Positions 43,897 to 56,672 of a stretch of 64,000 nucleotides of DNA are shown in pieces (the stretch's first letter is position 1; each line of letters starts with the position of its first letter). The position numbers and the translations under genes are program-made. The stretch spans positions 377,935,054 to 377,999,053 of the forward strand of contig NC_053041.3 of assembly GCF_002575655.3 (NCBI RefSeq), given 5' to 3'. This DNA is from Aegilops tauschii subsp. strangulata. Its lineage: Eukaryota; Streptophyta; Magnoliopsida; Poales; Poaceae. A model generated the notes under the pieces. It was not told the origin of the DNA. It saw nothing but the letters and a program-made list of their open reading frames with translations, and ran no database searches.

Positions 43897-46340
43897 TGGC
43901 AAGAAAACTTGGAGACTTTGCTGCTCCTAATGAGAAATTTATGCGTGTACCATCGCACCACCTGATGTTGCCGCCGAACAATTTGAAATCAATCCCCAAC
44001 TTGTTACTATGGTTCAACAAAACCATTTTGAGGCTCCTCGTCTAAAGATTCTGGCATGCATTTACATACTTTTTTGAGCTTTGTGATATGACACATATCA
44101 AAGACTATGAACCTGACACTTTGAAGTTGCGTCTATGTCCTTTCCCGAGAGGAAAATCAAAAGAATAGTTCTATCTTTGCCTAGAGGAACTATAACTTCA
44201 TGGACTTTATGTTCTAGCATGTTTGTATCTAAGTTTCCCCCTAGCAAAAATTAAGCAACTTTGATCTCATATCACAGGTTTTAAGCAGGACGATCACAAG
44301 CCACTAGAGCTTGCATGGGACCGCATGAAGGAGCTATAAAAAATTGCCCCAACCATGGGATGGAAGAATGGTTAATTATTCATATATTTTATAATGCTCT
44401 TAATCCCATGTCAAAAACCATGATGTATAAGGCTGCATGAGGAATCATCATGGGAAGACCGATCTCATAGCGAAGAAATTACTTGATGATAAGTGCTACT
44501 CATGATAGAGTTGTTGGATTTCCCCGAAGAGGAAGGGTGATGTAGCACAGTAACAGAAAATATTTCCCCTAGTTAAGAACCAACGTTTATCGAACCAGTA
44601 GGAGTCACGAATCTTACAACATTGACATTAACTGCACACAAACAAATAATTTACTTGGACCCAACAAACACAAGGAGGTTGTCAATCTCCTTGTTCTTGC
44701 TATCTACAAGATTAAAAGCAATAGTGATAGCGAAAATTGTCAAGCAAGTAAAAGAAAGTAAAAAGCAATTATTCTAGACTCAGGGCCATATGTTCACTAG
44801 TGGCGTCTCTCTCAAAAGCATGTAGTGGCATGGTAGACAAATTACTATCGGGCAATTGACAAAATAGCACAAATTATAACTATGATCATTCATGGCATAA
44901 TCTCACATAGGCATTACGTCTGTGATAAGTAGACCATTAAACTTACCGACGTCTACTACTATTACTCCACCCCAAGACCGTTGTCTAACATGCATATCAA
45001 AATATTGAGTTTGCAAGAAACATAGTAACGTAATAAGCAAGATGACATAATGTAGATAGAAGAAAACCTAGCAATTAGATTGACACTATTGTTTTATTCT
45101 TAGTAGCAACAACACAATACGTGCCTTCGTCCTTTCTTTCACTGGATAGGATAACTGCAAGATTCAAACCACTACTATGCACCACTCCTTCTGAAGAACT
45201 ACTCATCCATCTTGGCCAGAGAAGACTCATAGATCGCAAAACATACATAGCTATAAAATTACGCAGCAGAGAAACTTCAAGAAATTCAAATAAATTCAAT
45301 GAACAATCTAATCATATATCCACAATTCATCGGATCCCAACAAACATACCACAAGAATTACATCGGATGGATCTCCAAAGAGGTCATTGTATTGAAGATC
45401 ATGCGAGAGAGAGAGAGAGAGATCTAGCTACTACTATGGACTCGTAGGTCTTGAAAGAACTACTCACACATCATCATGGAGGCAACAAGGTTGATCAAGA
45501 TGGTCTCCCCAATGATTCCCCCCTCCGGCAGAGTGCCAGAACAGGGCTCCAGATGGGATCGCATCAGAACAGAGGCTTGCAGCAACGATAAAATTGTTTC
45601 GGGTTTCAATCTAAGGGTTTTGGAATATACGTGAATTTATAGGCCATGGATCAGGGAAAACGGAGCAGCAGGGGGCCCACAAACTGGCGACACTCCCTAC
45701 CCCCAGGGCAGGCATTGTGGCTTGTGACCCGTTGGTCCATCTTTTGGTCACCTCCCGAAGCTTCTAGGGTCTCTTATGTTCCATAAAAAATCGTCAACTT
45801 TCTTTGTCGTGTTTGGACCTTCGTAGGTATCGATTTTCTGTAAAACAAAAAACAAGCAGAAAAGAGCAACTCGCACTGGGTAATGGATTAATATGTTAGT
45901 CCAGAAAAATAATATAAAATGATGGCCAAAGTATGTAACAATGATAATATAATAGCATTTAATGATGTGCAGGCCTTAGAAGAAAGAAATCGTAGCATGA
46001 GGCACATGTTGCAAAAATTGCAGAGAGCCAAATAGTGGTTCTAGCTAAGTTTGTTGGAAATCCTGAACCTAATCCAATTGAGAGTGCCAAGATGATGAGA
46101 AGTAACAAAGAATTTTGAGAGGAGTTCGACAAGAGCCATATACTAGAACCTTCATACTCAGTTGCAGACTTCGTGAAGTTGTTGACTCTCAAGCATCGGC
46201 CACCCGAGGTATCAAATGACGAAGCATATAAATGCTTTGTTGATCAAGTCGTAGATAATGTAAGTCAATTGGACGCTAAAAATAAAAATCCATATGGTAA
46301 GCTTCCGGCTAAATAAGAAGCTATATTTGAGCGAACTATT
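43897..46340 (+). pseudogene. Athila-like gag, decayed, split by an inverted LTR
   Basis: It starts MARKLGDFAAPNEKFMRVPS, followed by frame-broken pieces resembling INPQLVTMVQQNHFEAPR, SLPRGTITSW and, near 44440-44490, a DLIAKKLLDD end. The reading is interrupted at 44494 by an inverted LTR and resumes weakly after 45965 (QALEERNRSMRHMLQKLQRA). Many stops and small indels are present. Confidence 0.6.
44494..45965 (-). mobile_element. Inverted Athila-like LTR, 5' end truncated
   Basis: The left edge TGCTACTCATGATAG is the inverted LTR end. Landmark blocks follow in inverted order: CAAGGAGGTTGTCAATCTCC, CTACTACTATTACTCCAC, ATTCATCGGATCCCAACAAA. The expected terminal GGAGACGTATCA is missing at the right edge. 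The insertion sits inside the gag remnant. Confidence 0.75.
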
Positions 46341-48300
46341 GAAATTGAGATTGTGTTGAATAAGTTCAATGCTTTGTGTGATCTAGGTGCTAGTGTTTCT
46401 ACTATCCCTAAGTTCGTTTGTGGTAATCTCAATCTTGGTCCATTTGTTACAAGTGAAATTAAGTTGTATAGGACCAATTCTACCTTTACACAAGAATTAG
46501 GGATTAAACATGGTGTGGTCATTCAAATTAATGATTGCCCTGTTATGATTGATCTTGTCATTGTTGATATGCCTAAAGATCTCGCTGCTCCAATTATATT
46601 AGGCAGGTGAAAGGATCGAGGTGGACCTGGAGGGGAATGAATATGTACAATTAAAAATAATAATTGTTACTTAGCAATTTTAGGCAATAAAACAGAGTAT
46701 GAAAGTGAGCCTGACAATTGCAACAGTGATTCTAGTGCTAAGCGAGGTAAGAAACTACAACAAGTAGCAAAGTAAGTAAGCACAATATAATGAAAGTAAA
46801 GACTAAGAGACAAGTAACCACAAGTAGGGAGTTAGGGTTAGGATAACTGCAACTCCGAGAGATGAGGTGTATGCCAATGTTCACTTCCTTGCAGGGAAGC
46901 TAGTCACCGTTAGACAGGTGGATGTTACCATGAAGGCACACCACCACAACGACGGCTCACCCTATGCCCCCCCTAAGAAAACACCACAAAGGTGTTTCTC
47001 AACCACTAGTGGTAGACCTTGAGGTGGTCTCCAAACCTTGACAAACTTTCCGGGGGTAATCACAATGAACGATTCCTCTCTAAAGAACTCCTACCGCCTA
47101 GATGTCTCCAACCTCCTAGAGTAACAAGATATGGGGGGAGCCCAAGATTTGCTGAAATCACAATTTGCTTCGTTCACAAGAAGGAGAGGGAGTAGATCTT
47201 TCTTTTTAATGGAACAACTCTTAAGAACACTCACAAATATTCTTGGGATCAAAGATTTAGTGTGGGAGAGTATAAGAGGGAGCACTTGTGTTCCTGGGGA
47301 AGATATGAATGTAGAGGTCAACCTTCTCCCGGAGTGGGAGAGGGGTAAGGGGTATTTATACCTCCTAATAAATGTGACCGTTCAACGCACAAGGTTACAC
47401 GTCCGGATGATCCGGATGCCTACCCGGAAGATACGGGCAAAGCCCGGATGATCCACCTAGGGTCCAAGTAATCCATCTGGGTCAAACCAGCATAGCCCCG
47501 CAGAGGCGACCGAACATCCGGGAGGGACTCCAGATGAGTTTAACACCGGCGACAGGCACAGGGGTGCCCAGCCGTCCTCGAAGGGATCCGAGTAATAAGC
47601 CGGATGAACATCCTCTCTATTAAGCAATCCAGGCAGAGTATCCGGGCGACGTCCGGATGATCCAGATGGGCACACGGACAATCCGGGTAATGCCCGGGCG
47701 ATCCGGCTTCACGACAAACCTATTGGTGCTTTCTAGTCCTCTAGTCGGACAATTTGGGGCGGAGTCCAAATGATCTGAGACGGCGTCCGGACGATCTGAC
47801 AGAGAGACCATGGGCAAGAGAATTTGACCAAGTGGATTTTGTGAGCGTAATGAGGTAGGGTACTCGTGAGGAAGTATATGGAGATGTGTATGTGTAGGGA
47901 GAAGGTGACATGAAGATAACTTGAGCAAATCTTGAACGAACCCCTTTGATCCCCTCTTAATAGTGCGGGATCCCAATAACTCAAGATGAAATGAAAAAGC
48001 ATGCTCTTCTTTTCTCGTTATCGTCATGCTTGAGTCATATCTCGTTTGATGTATCCATGATCCCTACAATATGATGCCAAAGAGACTAATATCCTGTTAT
48101 AGACTTAGCAAACGTAATTAGTCCCCTATATGTATTTTGTCATCAACATCAAAATAAGATTAAGGGCATGATTGCACTTTTAGTAGGCCATTCTTAAGAA
48201 CCATTAAAGCTACCATTAAAGTTTTGAAAGGTAATGTGAGATTCGATCTTCCGTCAAATGATCCTTTTGTGAAACATTTCCCCATGAAAATGAGAAGATG
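46341..48300 (+). pseudogene. Athila-like aspartic protease, split by a solo LTR
   Basis: The open part 46353-46607 encodes FNALCDLGASVSTIPKFV (Asp-Leu-Gly-Ala in place of the usual DSGA/DTGA, as is common in this lineage), MIDLVIVDMPKDLAAPIILG and R. After the insertion at 46608-48182 the protein continues at 48188 with FLRTIKATIKVLKGNVRFDL and PSNDPFVKHFP, then stops near 48300. Reverse transcriptase and integrase are absent. Confidence 0.75.
46608..48182 (-). mobile_element. Solo LTR (1575 bp) inside the protease gene
   Basis: On the minus strand it starts TAAAAGTGCAATCATGCCC (decayed TG start) and ends GATCCTTTCA. Flanks are GCAGG (46603-46607) and GTAGG (48183-48187), one mismatch apart. 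The middle has many CCGGATGATCC-like words (47400-47800). The family was not identified; the end sequence is typical of a grass LTR. No interior is present. Confidence 0.75.
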
Positions 48301-48547
48301 AAGATGTACACATGAGATGGTATCACCCTAAACGCCAGGAGCTACGGGCTAGGCATTCTTGCACCAAAAGAGAAGTAATAGTCACTGAGGCCGAGCTAAC
48401 TGACCAAAAACAAAGCACTTCGAGGTAGCCCATGTGAATAAGGTAGAGAGAGTAAGTTCGTTTTGCTTTTGTTTTGTTTTCTCAATAAAGAGTTTTGAAG
48501 TTTAGCGGAGGAGAAGAAGATGGTCGTTACCGACACCGTTCAAAGTT
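48301..48547. other. Non-coding remnant right of the protease
   Basis: Decayed retroelement-like DNA; I see nothing that can be assigned. Confidence 0.4.
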
Positions 48548-48876
48548 GGGAAAACTTTGTTTTTGCCACTCTACCTTTTGACTACTTTCCTAATGCCACT
48601 CTAGAATTTGACATTTCACTTTTGCCACTCTTAGCTTTTAACTATACATCAAAATTGCCTTTCTGTGGCAAAAGCAAAAAAAATTGGAATGAAAATTGTG
48701 ATACATTGTCAAAAGCTAAGAGTGGCAAAAGTCAAATAAAAAATTATTGTGTTTGCCATAGAATGACATATGTGGTGTATTGTCAAAAGATAATAGTAGC
48801 AAAAATGAGATGTCAAATTCTTGAGTGGCATAAGCGAAGTGGACAAAAGCTAGAGTCGCAAAAACAAAGTTTTCCC
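48548..48876. mobile_element. 329-bp foldback MITE
   Basis: The left end GGGAAAACTTTGTTTTTGCC and the inverted right end differ by two bases over 33 bp. The interior continues as an inverted repeat (GCCACTCTTAGCTTTT against AAAAGCTAAGAGTGGC). Flanks TCAAAGTT and TGAAAATT agree at 6 of 8 bases, a weak hint of an 8-bp target duplication (hAT-like). The open frame through it is structural only. Confidence 0.7.
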
Positions 48877-50614
48877 TGAAAATTGAGTTTCATTTTTTTC
48901 ATTCAATGGTGATTAGATGATCTAGTTCATAGTATTATTACTTTACTCAGTTGAAAAATTCCACAACAAATCTCTTGATTTGGAATTCGGGACTTATGTA
49001 GGCAAGAACGTAGTTTGAAAGGGAATTCAGGACATAAAAGTACATTCAAAGAAGAATCCAAATTATTAAACAATTGGAATTCTTGTTTGATAAGTCAATT
49101 CATATTATTCCAAAACCTTACTTTTTTTTAATCCTGACAAAGGGAAAGCTAGTATAGGTCCCAAGGGTTCGGTTGTTCGTCGATGAAAGTGTTACATGAG
49201 TTGGGTTTAGAACGTCATGCCACAATTAGAAAAATGCTTCAAATGAATTAGTGATTTCCCCTTTATTTCCCTCGGAGCACAAGGGGAACTGGAAACCGAT
49301 TAACCTGACTTTGCCTAAGGGATCATTATAATTTTCTTAGGTGAAAGGACCGCTGACGTGTTGACTAACCTTGATTTGATGGTGAACTCTTCCACTTTGC
49401 CCCAATTGACCCACTTACCATACAAAAAATCCTAGGACTACAGGGAATATAGATACCTATACTAGTGCCCCTTATTTCTTATTCTTATTCTTGCCTTGCC
49501 TAGCTAGCGGGAAAAAAATGGAACTCTTGCATGAAAGACCAAATCGGATTTGACGCAAGATGAATGGTGTTGAGCTTTTTCAAATGAAACCCGCAATCAG
49601 AAAGTCACCAACGAAGCCATACAATCTATCTAGTAGTGTGCCATGGCAGTGTATTGCGTTTCGGCAGTGGAAGGAGCATCTGTCTATTACTTTTGGTCAA
49701 TGAAATTGAAAGACACCTCTCACAGCAGAATCAAGTTTATTGCAGGTAGCATGGTAAACTTTGTTTCCCATGCACCATTCAAATTTAGCCATTCTGTGTT
49801 AAAATGTTTTATGTAGCATGGTATTATGTAGACCATGGCAATTTTCAATTTACGAATTATGACATTTTTATATTTTGACTACATGACAATTTTTTGTCAT
49901 GGCAAAATCTAAAAAATATTGCCATGTAACAAAAAAAATTAGCTCCAAATCATGGCAATTTTGTAATTGTATCCTCTTTGTCATGTGGCAATTTGTAATG
50001 TTTTAATAGTGTTTCATATAGTCTCATGGCAATTTCACATTTTTTTCTCGTTTCCAAAACATAGCATATTTTGCAACTTACTTGTATTTTTTTTCACATG
50101 CTAATTTTAGGGGAGTCTATTTCATAGATCTTGGCAAATGAAAAATCATCGCAATTCTCGCTACATGTTTTGTGCTCATTTTGAATACAATTTTGCCATG
50201 GACGATGGAAATTTTATTGTGTATAACATGTGTGTCATGGAATTTTTTGTTTTGTCTTTTAAGAAAAAAGTAGGTACATTTTTTGTGTGTGTCACGACAA
50301 ATTTTACGAATGTTTGTTTTTCATACTATCATGGCTATTACATAATTTTTGTATGTGCGTTTTTATAGACATTTAGCAATTCATACTATATTCCATGGCA
50401 ATTTTTTTTGTATGGCCATGGTTTTCTGATTTTTCTAGAGCATTTTTTTCGTGATTTTTAGATGTGTATTTTTGCCATGGACTAACTTTATTTTTTTATT
50501 TATATGGTGATTGGGCCTGGAGGCCTAAGAAAAGGCATGTACAACAAAATATTCCCTGTGAGGTGTTTTATGTAGAGAACCAAAACAATTTGCTTGCTCC
50601 ACCAACCTATATAT
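48877..50614. other. AT-rich unclassified DNA with ATGGCAATTTT words
   Basis: No gene is supported. From about 49790 to 50500 the words CATGGCAATTTT and TTGCCATG recur irregularly on both strands, suggesting an old repeat. 48900-49700 shows no recognisable element. Confidence 0.4.
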
Positions 50615-50915
50615 GAGTATTAAATTAAAGAAAACAGAAAAAAACCCTTAAATTTTGGGATATCAAACCTGGGTGCCTAATCTACTTCCGTGAAATTTCA
50701 TGAATTTATTTTTACCAGGAAACGTATTTTTTTGCGGGTGAATTTTTTCTCTATGTATGGAGAAAACTAGTTGGATGGATTTTAGGCGTGACTGTATTTT
50801 CTTCATCACATATACATTTCCGGATATTTTTTCATGAAACTTCACACGGGGTAGATTGGGCACCTAGGTTTGTCATCCCTAAATTCCAGTTTTTTTTCAA
50901 AAAAAAATTCCTGAT
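50615..50915. mobile_element. ~300-bp foldback element
   Basis: The segment with CAAACCTGGGTGCCTAATCT and GTGAAATTTCATGAA (about 50665-50703) matches, inverted, TTCATGAAACTTCACACGGG and TGGGCACCTAGGTTTG (about 50829-50870). The arms are imperfect, about 70 bp long. The exact ends and target site are not clear. Confidence 0.55.
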
Positions 50916-51316
50916 ATTTCTTGAAATTAATATTCTTATAAGGGGTGGAGCACCCAGGAGTCCCATCGATTGTATCGTTCGCGTTGGCCTTCCTCTGTGA
51001 GGAGAAACGTCAGCCAGATATTAGGATCTCGAAAAACTTCAGCTAGATTGTAGCGAATTTAAACCAAAATCGTCCCCAAATTCAAGCAAAACACGAGGGA
51101 ATTCATTTCAAACTCCGCGATCTTGGAATCAAAACCGTTCTCTGGTGGTACCACTTTTGGATCCCTCTCGCGCATCTGCGCAAGACTCCGATTCTTCCCC
51201 ACGCTCTCCTCTGTCTCCTCCGCTCCGAATTCGACACACAGCGCTGTGATCTTCGGGTAGATCTAGTGGGTCCCCGGAGCTGCCCCCGCGGCTCTAGAAG
51301 CATAGCGGAGGAGGAG

Positions 51317-51341
51317 GCGGCGGCGGCGGCGGCGGCGGCGG
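51317..51341 (+). repeat. (GGC)n tract in the PAF1 leader
   Basis: About eight GGC/GCG triplets about 50 bp before the start codon, within a GC-rich block that continues into exon 1. Confidence 0.85.
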
Positions 51342-51389
51342 GAGAGGTAGCTGCGACAGTGGGGTTGGTGTGTTGCTGGGGGGCGCGCG

Positions 51390-54300
51390 ATGGCTTACCG
51401 GCCGTACCCGCCGCCTCAGGGGGCCTTCCCGCCGCAGGCCCGGCCTGTCAACCCGTACGGGCAGCCGCCGCCGCCGCCGCCGCCGCAGGCAGGGTACGGC
51501 CAGATGCCACCGCCACAGTTTCACGCGCCGCCGCCGCCCCCGCCCGGACCGCCCCCGCCACACCAGCCTCAGTACAACTTCGGCCACGTGCCCCCGCAGC
51601 AGCAGCAACAGCCGCCGCCGCCGCCCCAGATGTATTACCAGCCTCCACCGCCGCCGTATGGCGGGAACAACAATCAAGCGCCCCCTCCACCACCACCAAT
51701 GTCTCCTCCCCCTTCGGCACCGCCACCACCTCCTGCCCAGCCACCCCCACGGGTGGCTCCGCCGCCACCAAAGGAGCAGCAGGCCAAGGCGGCACTGCCA
51801 AGAGTGGAGACGGAGGAGGAGCGGCGAGCAAGGAAGAAGCGCGAATATGAGAAGCAGAAGGTTGAGGACCGGAAGCAGCAGCAGATGATGCGCCAGTCGC
51901 AGGCCACCATTCTGCAGAAGACACAGCAGGTGCGCGCCGCGCAACAGCAGAAGCAGCCACAGCCTCAGAGCCGGCACCTCCAGCCATCAGGCGGGACTCG
52001 GGTGGCGACAACTGTGTCTCGCCCAGCCTCCGCACCAAACACTGAGAGGTTCGAGAATCGGCTCAAGAAGCCGACAACGTTCCTCTGCAAGCACAAGTGA
52101 GTATACGAAAATTTGGACTTTTGGTCTATGCAAGTGCTAGTTGGAGGAAATTGGAGCCCTTTCAGTGTAAAATGCGTGCTTGAGTAAATTATTATGCTTA
52201 TCATGCACTTGGGTATTTTGGCTGGCAATCTGAGCAGTTGCCAAATGCTGTACTGCTGATTCAGGACAAGCAACAAACGACTTGTTTGAATTTTGGTGCA
52301 ACTGCAACGTCATTGGAGAAGTCAGTGGCGTTAGGATCAAAGATCGACCTTTCCTTTTTCTAGCTTTTGGGAATATGTTATTTTTTGTTAATACATAAAC
52401 TATATCTTACTAATGATTCTTATGTTTTTGTCATATATGCTGTTTTTGTATGTGCTTAGAGAAATGATCACGTCTGTGTGATTCTAGAGTAGCATCAAAG
52501 GATTCACGAGCTATGATTTCGTGCACTACCTATTTCTTGTTATGAAACTAGAAAGATGAACCATTTTGTGCAGTAGGCAGGCACACGGGTAGGCAAAATG
52601 GTTCTCAAAGCATAGCTCCATTAATTGACAGTTTCCTTTTGAAAAGTGTGTCTGCATGAAATTTTTTGTTTCTGTGTCTAGAACTAAACTACTGTATGAC
52701 CCTGTATTTTCCTTCTTCTCTTGTTAATGCAGGTTTAGGAATGAACTGCCAGACCCAAGTGCTCAATTGAAATGGCTGCCTCTGAATAAGGACAAGGACC
52801 GGTAGTTTTCTACTCGTATTTTGATCAGATTGCTCTGTTCTGTTGTTACTTATGTTTGGTGCAGTGAAAGCCATTTCAGTGTTGCTTATCTAGTTTTACT
52901 ATATACATTACATCGTTCGTTTCATATTTGTGATTTTTCCGTTCACCTGATATTATTTAGGCGTTAAATGAATTTCTAGCTCATTATTGTATAATGATCA
53001 TTCTCTTTATCGAGACAACCTGTTTGAGCATATGGCAGGTCTAAACTTGTATTTATACCTGCTGTCAGTCCTATAACATGCATTTACTTTTAGAAACAGT
53101 CCCAAATTTTCAGCCATTTGGTCATATTTCAAGCATAAGTCCAAGAGACCCAACATATCATGTGCAGCAATAGAAGGGGTATTCTTCACGTGGGCTGCTC
53201 AGGTTTAAGTTTGTTCTAGAGATATCCTTGATTGACATCCTTATTCAAGATATGATATCCTAGTATGATCTCATTCTCACGCAAGGAGAGCAACCGGCCA
53301 CCACCCCTTTCCTCGACCCCCTCCCTCCCGATCCGATCTAGGGCTTTGAGCCGGCCCCGCCCTCTGCTCGCTGCCGCCGGAGCTCCGCGGGGCAAAGCCC
53401 AGGCGGGGGATGATGGCGGCGGCGGGGCCTTCCACCGCCGCGACTCCGGGATGCAGTTGCGGTGGAGATCCGCGCGGGTGTCCTGGATGTGTGCGTCGTC
53501 CGGCGGCGGCGGCGCAGCGGTGAGGGCCCCTCCGCTGTCGATGGCTCACCCATGCGGGGTGGCGGTCCCGGGCGGTGGTGCGTACGGTTTCCCGGCGGTA
53601 GACGTCACCCATGGCGGTGCTGGATGACGGAGGGGGCCGGTGTGTTCCGGCCAGGGATTGTCGCGAATTTGTCAGTGAAAGCTTGGTTCGGCCTCGGCCA
53701 GAACCGTCGACGGCGGCGCCCGTGGGCGTCGTTACCTCGTTGAAGGCGTTGTGGGGTAATTTGCGTTCCCTGTGTGCCCCGGGGTAAACCCCAGGTTCGG
53801 GCTTTCCGAATCCGGATGATGGCGAGGTTCCTGTGTCGTCACCCCCATGGGGGCATCATCTTTAGGGTTGGCGCAGGTCTCCGTATGCTTCTCTTGCGGT
53901 GACCAAGGTGGAGCGGCGTGCCATCTACAGTATTGACGACGGCGAGTCTTGGTGGCAAGGTGCAGCGGGGTCTCGGCGCTGGATACCGTTCGATGGACGC
54001 GCGCAGGAGGCAGGCGCTGTTTGGCGTCATGGTGGGACGGCAGAAGGGTCTGGCAAGATCAGTGCATTGATTGCTCCTGAAGACGAGACTGCGGAAGAAG
54101 GCGGCGACGGATTCTACAACGTGTGCATGCAGTGCATGCTGAGGGTCTGCTAGACCGTTCGGTTTGGTGAGGCCACCGGATTTCTTGGTGTGCGTGGTGC
54201 GCGGTCAGGGCACATCATCAATCTTGTAGGTAGGGAGACAGTTTTCGTCGGGAAGGTGGCTTTGAGTTGATCTATGTATTTATTTTGTAAGACTTTGTTG

Positions 54301-56623
54301 AATGATGCAATAGAGATGGCTGTATGCATCGCTCGTAGAGGCCGGGGGTAATCCTCCTTTCCGAAAGAAGAAAAATGTCAGTTGAATTTGTAGGAAGGAG
54401 ATCTATTTGTACATGTGCTGCTGCATGCTTCATGGGAATGAAGAAATAAAATATACCAAGCTCCTAGGCCTATCTCCCCTTTAGCCTGCCTCTATGGCGT
54501 CGTTGCCCTGCCCGTGTCCAGGATCAACTAGCCACAACCCACCATGTGACCTCCATGGCAAAGATGCATTTTTTACCATGTTGCTTTGTTAGCCTGATCC
54601 AATTATTTGTTGTACTTATGCATGATTAATAGAGGAATTCAGAATTGTTTCACAGAAAATTATCCAAGTTCATTATATCTGGTTACTAAAACATAAAATT
54701 AAATAAAAACATGATCATTGTTGTTAGTCATATCATCGTGTGTGAGTGAATGGTCTCTCCACTGTTGTTTTTACAAGACAGGTCCTGTGCCATTTTCATG
54801 ATATTTGCAATACTCTACTTTCTTATTACACTATTAGTTCTTGGTGTTTCTCTCAGTTGTAATTCATTCTGCATGTTGCAGTTTCTTTGGGGCAGCCATC
54901 CTTACTTATGTTTTTCTGTATATTGCCTTTTCACAGATATACCAAGTACAGGATCTCGTCATTGGAGAAAAATTATCTGCCTAAAATGATTGTCCCTGAG
55001 GATCTCGGGATACCTCTTGACCTACTTGATATGACTGTATACAAGTAAGAATTAAGCCAGCCATATATTTCTACCTTTCTGATGATTCTTTGTAGCATCC
55101 CTAACTTGAGTGCCAAACATGCATTTAGCCCTCCCGCTTCTCAGCTGCCCCTGGCTCCAGAAGATGAAGAGCTGCTGCGTGATGATGAGGTTCTCACCCC
55201 TGTTAAACCAGAAGGTATAAGGAAAAAGGAGAGGCCAACCGACAAAGGCATGTCTTGGCTGGTCAAAACACAGTACATTTCTCCACTTAGTACTGATGCA
55301 GCCAAAATGGTAATGCCAGCTGATTCTTCCATAAATATAGTTATTACATATATTGTGCTGGATTACTTCATATATACTAAAAATAGTAATTTGGCCATTC
55401 CAGTCGATCACTGAAAAGCAAGCAAAAGAAAGGCGAGAATCAAGGGAGGGTCGTGATAATGTCCTCGAATATCTTAATGATAGGTATGAGTTTGCTTTTA
55501 CTTAGTTTATTCTTTTGTTTCTGAAGGTTTGCCTGTTCTGCAATCCTGGTACAGCCAATGACATTATTTTTCTGTGCGCGTATATATCAGACAGAAGCGG
55601 ATCAAAGCCATTGCAGAATCCTTCAAAGCCGCTAAATCACGCCCTGTCCACCAGACTAAACGAGGGATGGAACCAGAGTTTGTTCTCCCTTTGGTACCCG
55701 ATTTTGATAGGTATGAGTTTTCAGATGACACTTTATTCTGTGTGTCTGTCATTATATTTTATTCAAGGTACCACCTTGATTTTTGTATTGCCTTGGAGTC
55801 CTATAAGCTGGTGGATGAATTTATGTGATCTCAAATTTGCTTTTCTGTTGACCTCTACAGGTATAATGATCCATTTGTTATGGTGAATTTTGATGGAGAT
55901 CCTACAGCTGATTCAGAGCAGTACAACAAGCTAGAGAGAACTGTACGCGATGAATGTGAATCCCAGGTGAGTCGCATTTTTTTTCTTCTGCTTTAAGCTT
56001 TCTGATTTAGTTAATGTCATCTGGATATTTTAAATAAGGATGTATTGTAGAAACAGATATTTGTATTGATTGCATGTTAATGTCAAATGCATATATTTCC
56101 AGACGTTATGTTAATACGTCACTCATGCTCTGCGTAGATATACGTTCGCATCTGTACCAATACAAAAAGACCCAAAGGGGCAGATCCAAGCCATCTCAGC
56201 CATCAAATCATGAGATCTAGCAGTTCAAACCGCTCCAATGTTGAGCACCAAACACGTTTAACACTCTAATTACTCACCACTGCCACTGGTTGTACATACA
56301 TTTAGACTCAAACGTCATCTTATAAAATCAGCCGCACAATTGATATCCTGCCAATTATCAACGTACAATTGATATCTTACCTAACATCAATATGCAATTA
56401 ATATCCTACTAAATATTGACGTGCATTGCACCTACACGATTACCAAGTATATCTGAGGTTTTCCGTGTTCTCATGATAGGCTCTGATGAAAAGTTTTCAA
56501 GTCAGTGGTTCAGACCCTGCAAAACAAGAGAAATTTCTGGCATATATGGCTCCAGCACCCCACGAGGTATCCATCCTTTTCTAAACTCTAGTGTATCTTT
56601 ATTTAAAATGTCACAGGTCATAG

Positions 56624-56672
<49 letters not shown>

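Noticed and set aside
48520..48879. 119-codon open frame
   Set aside because: Lies within the two arms of a foldback MITE.
48900..49700. Possible organelle-derived DNA
   Set aside because: Some words looked organelle-like, but no gene or continuous match could be recognised by eye.
51294..51977. Antisense Leu/Arg-rich 227-codon frame over PAF1 exon 1
   Set aside because: Shadow of the CCG-rich coding strand.
53265..53743. Frames in the GC-rich insert of PAF1 intron 2
   Set aside because: Several frames on both strands are open, none has a domain, and the block is intronic and retroposon-like.
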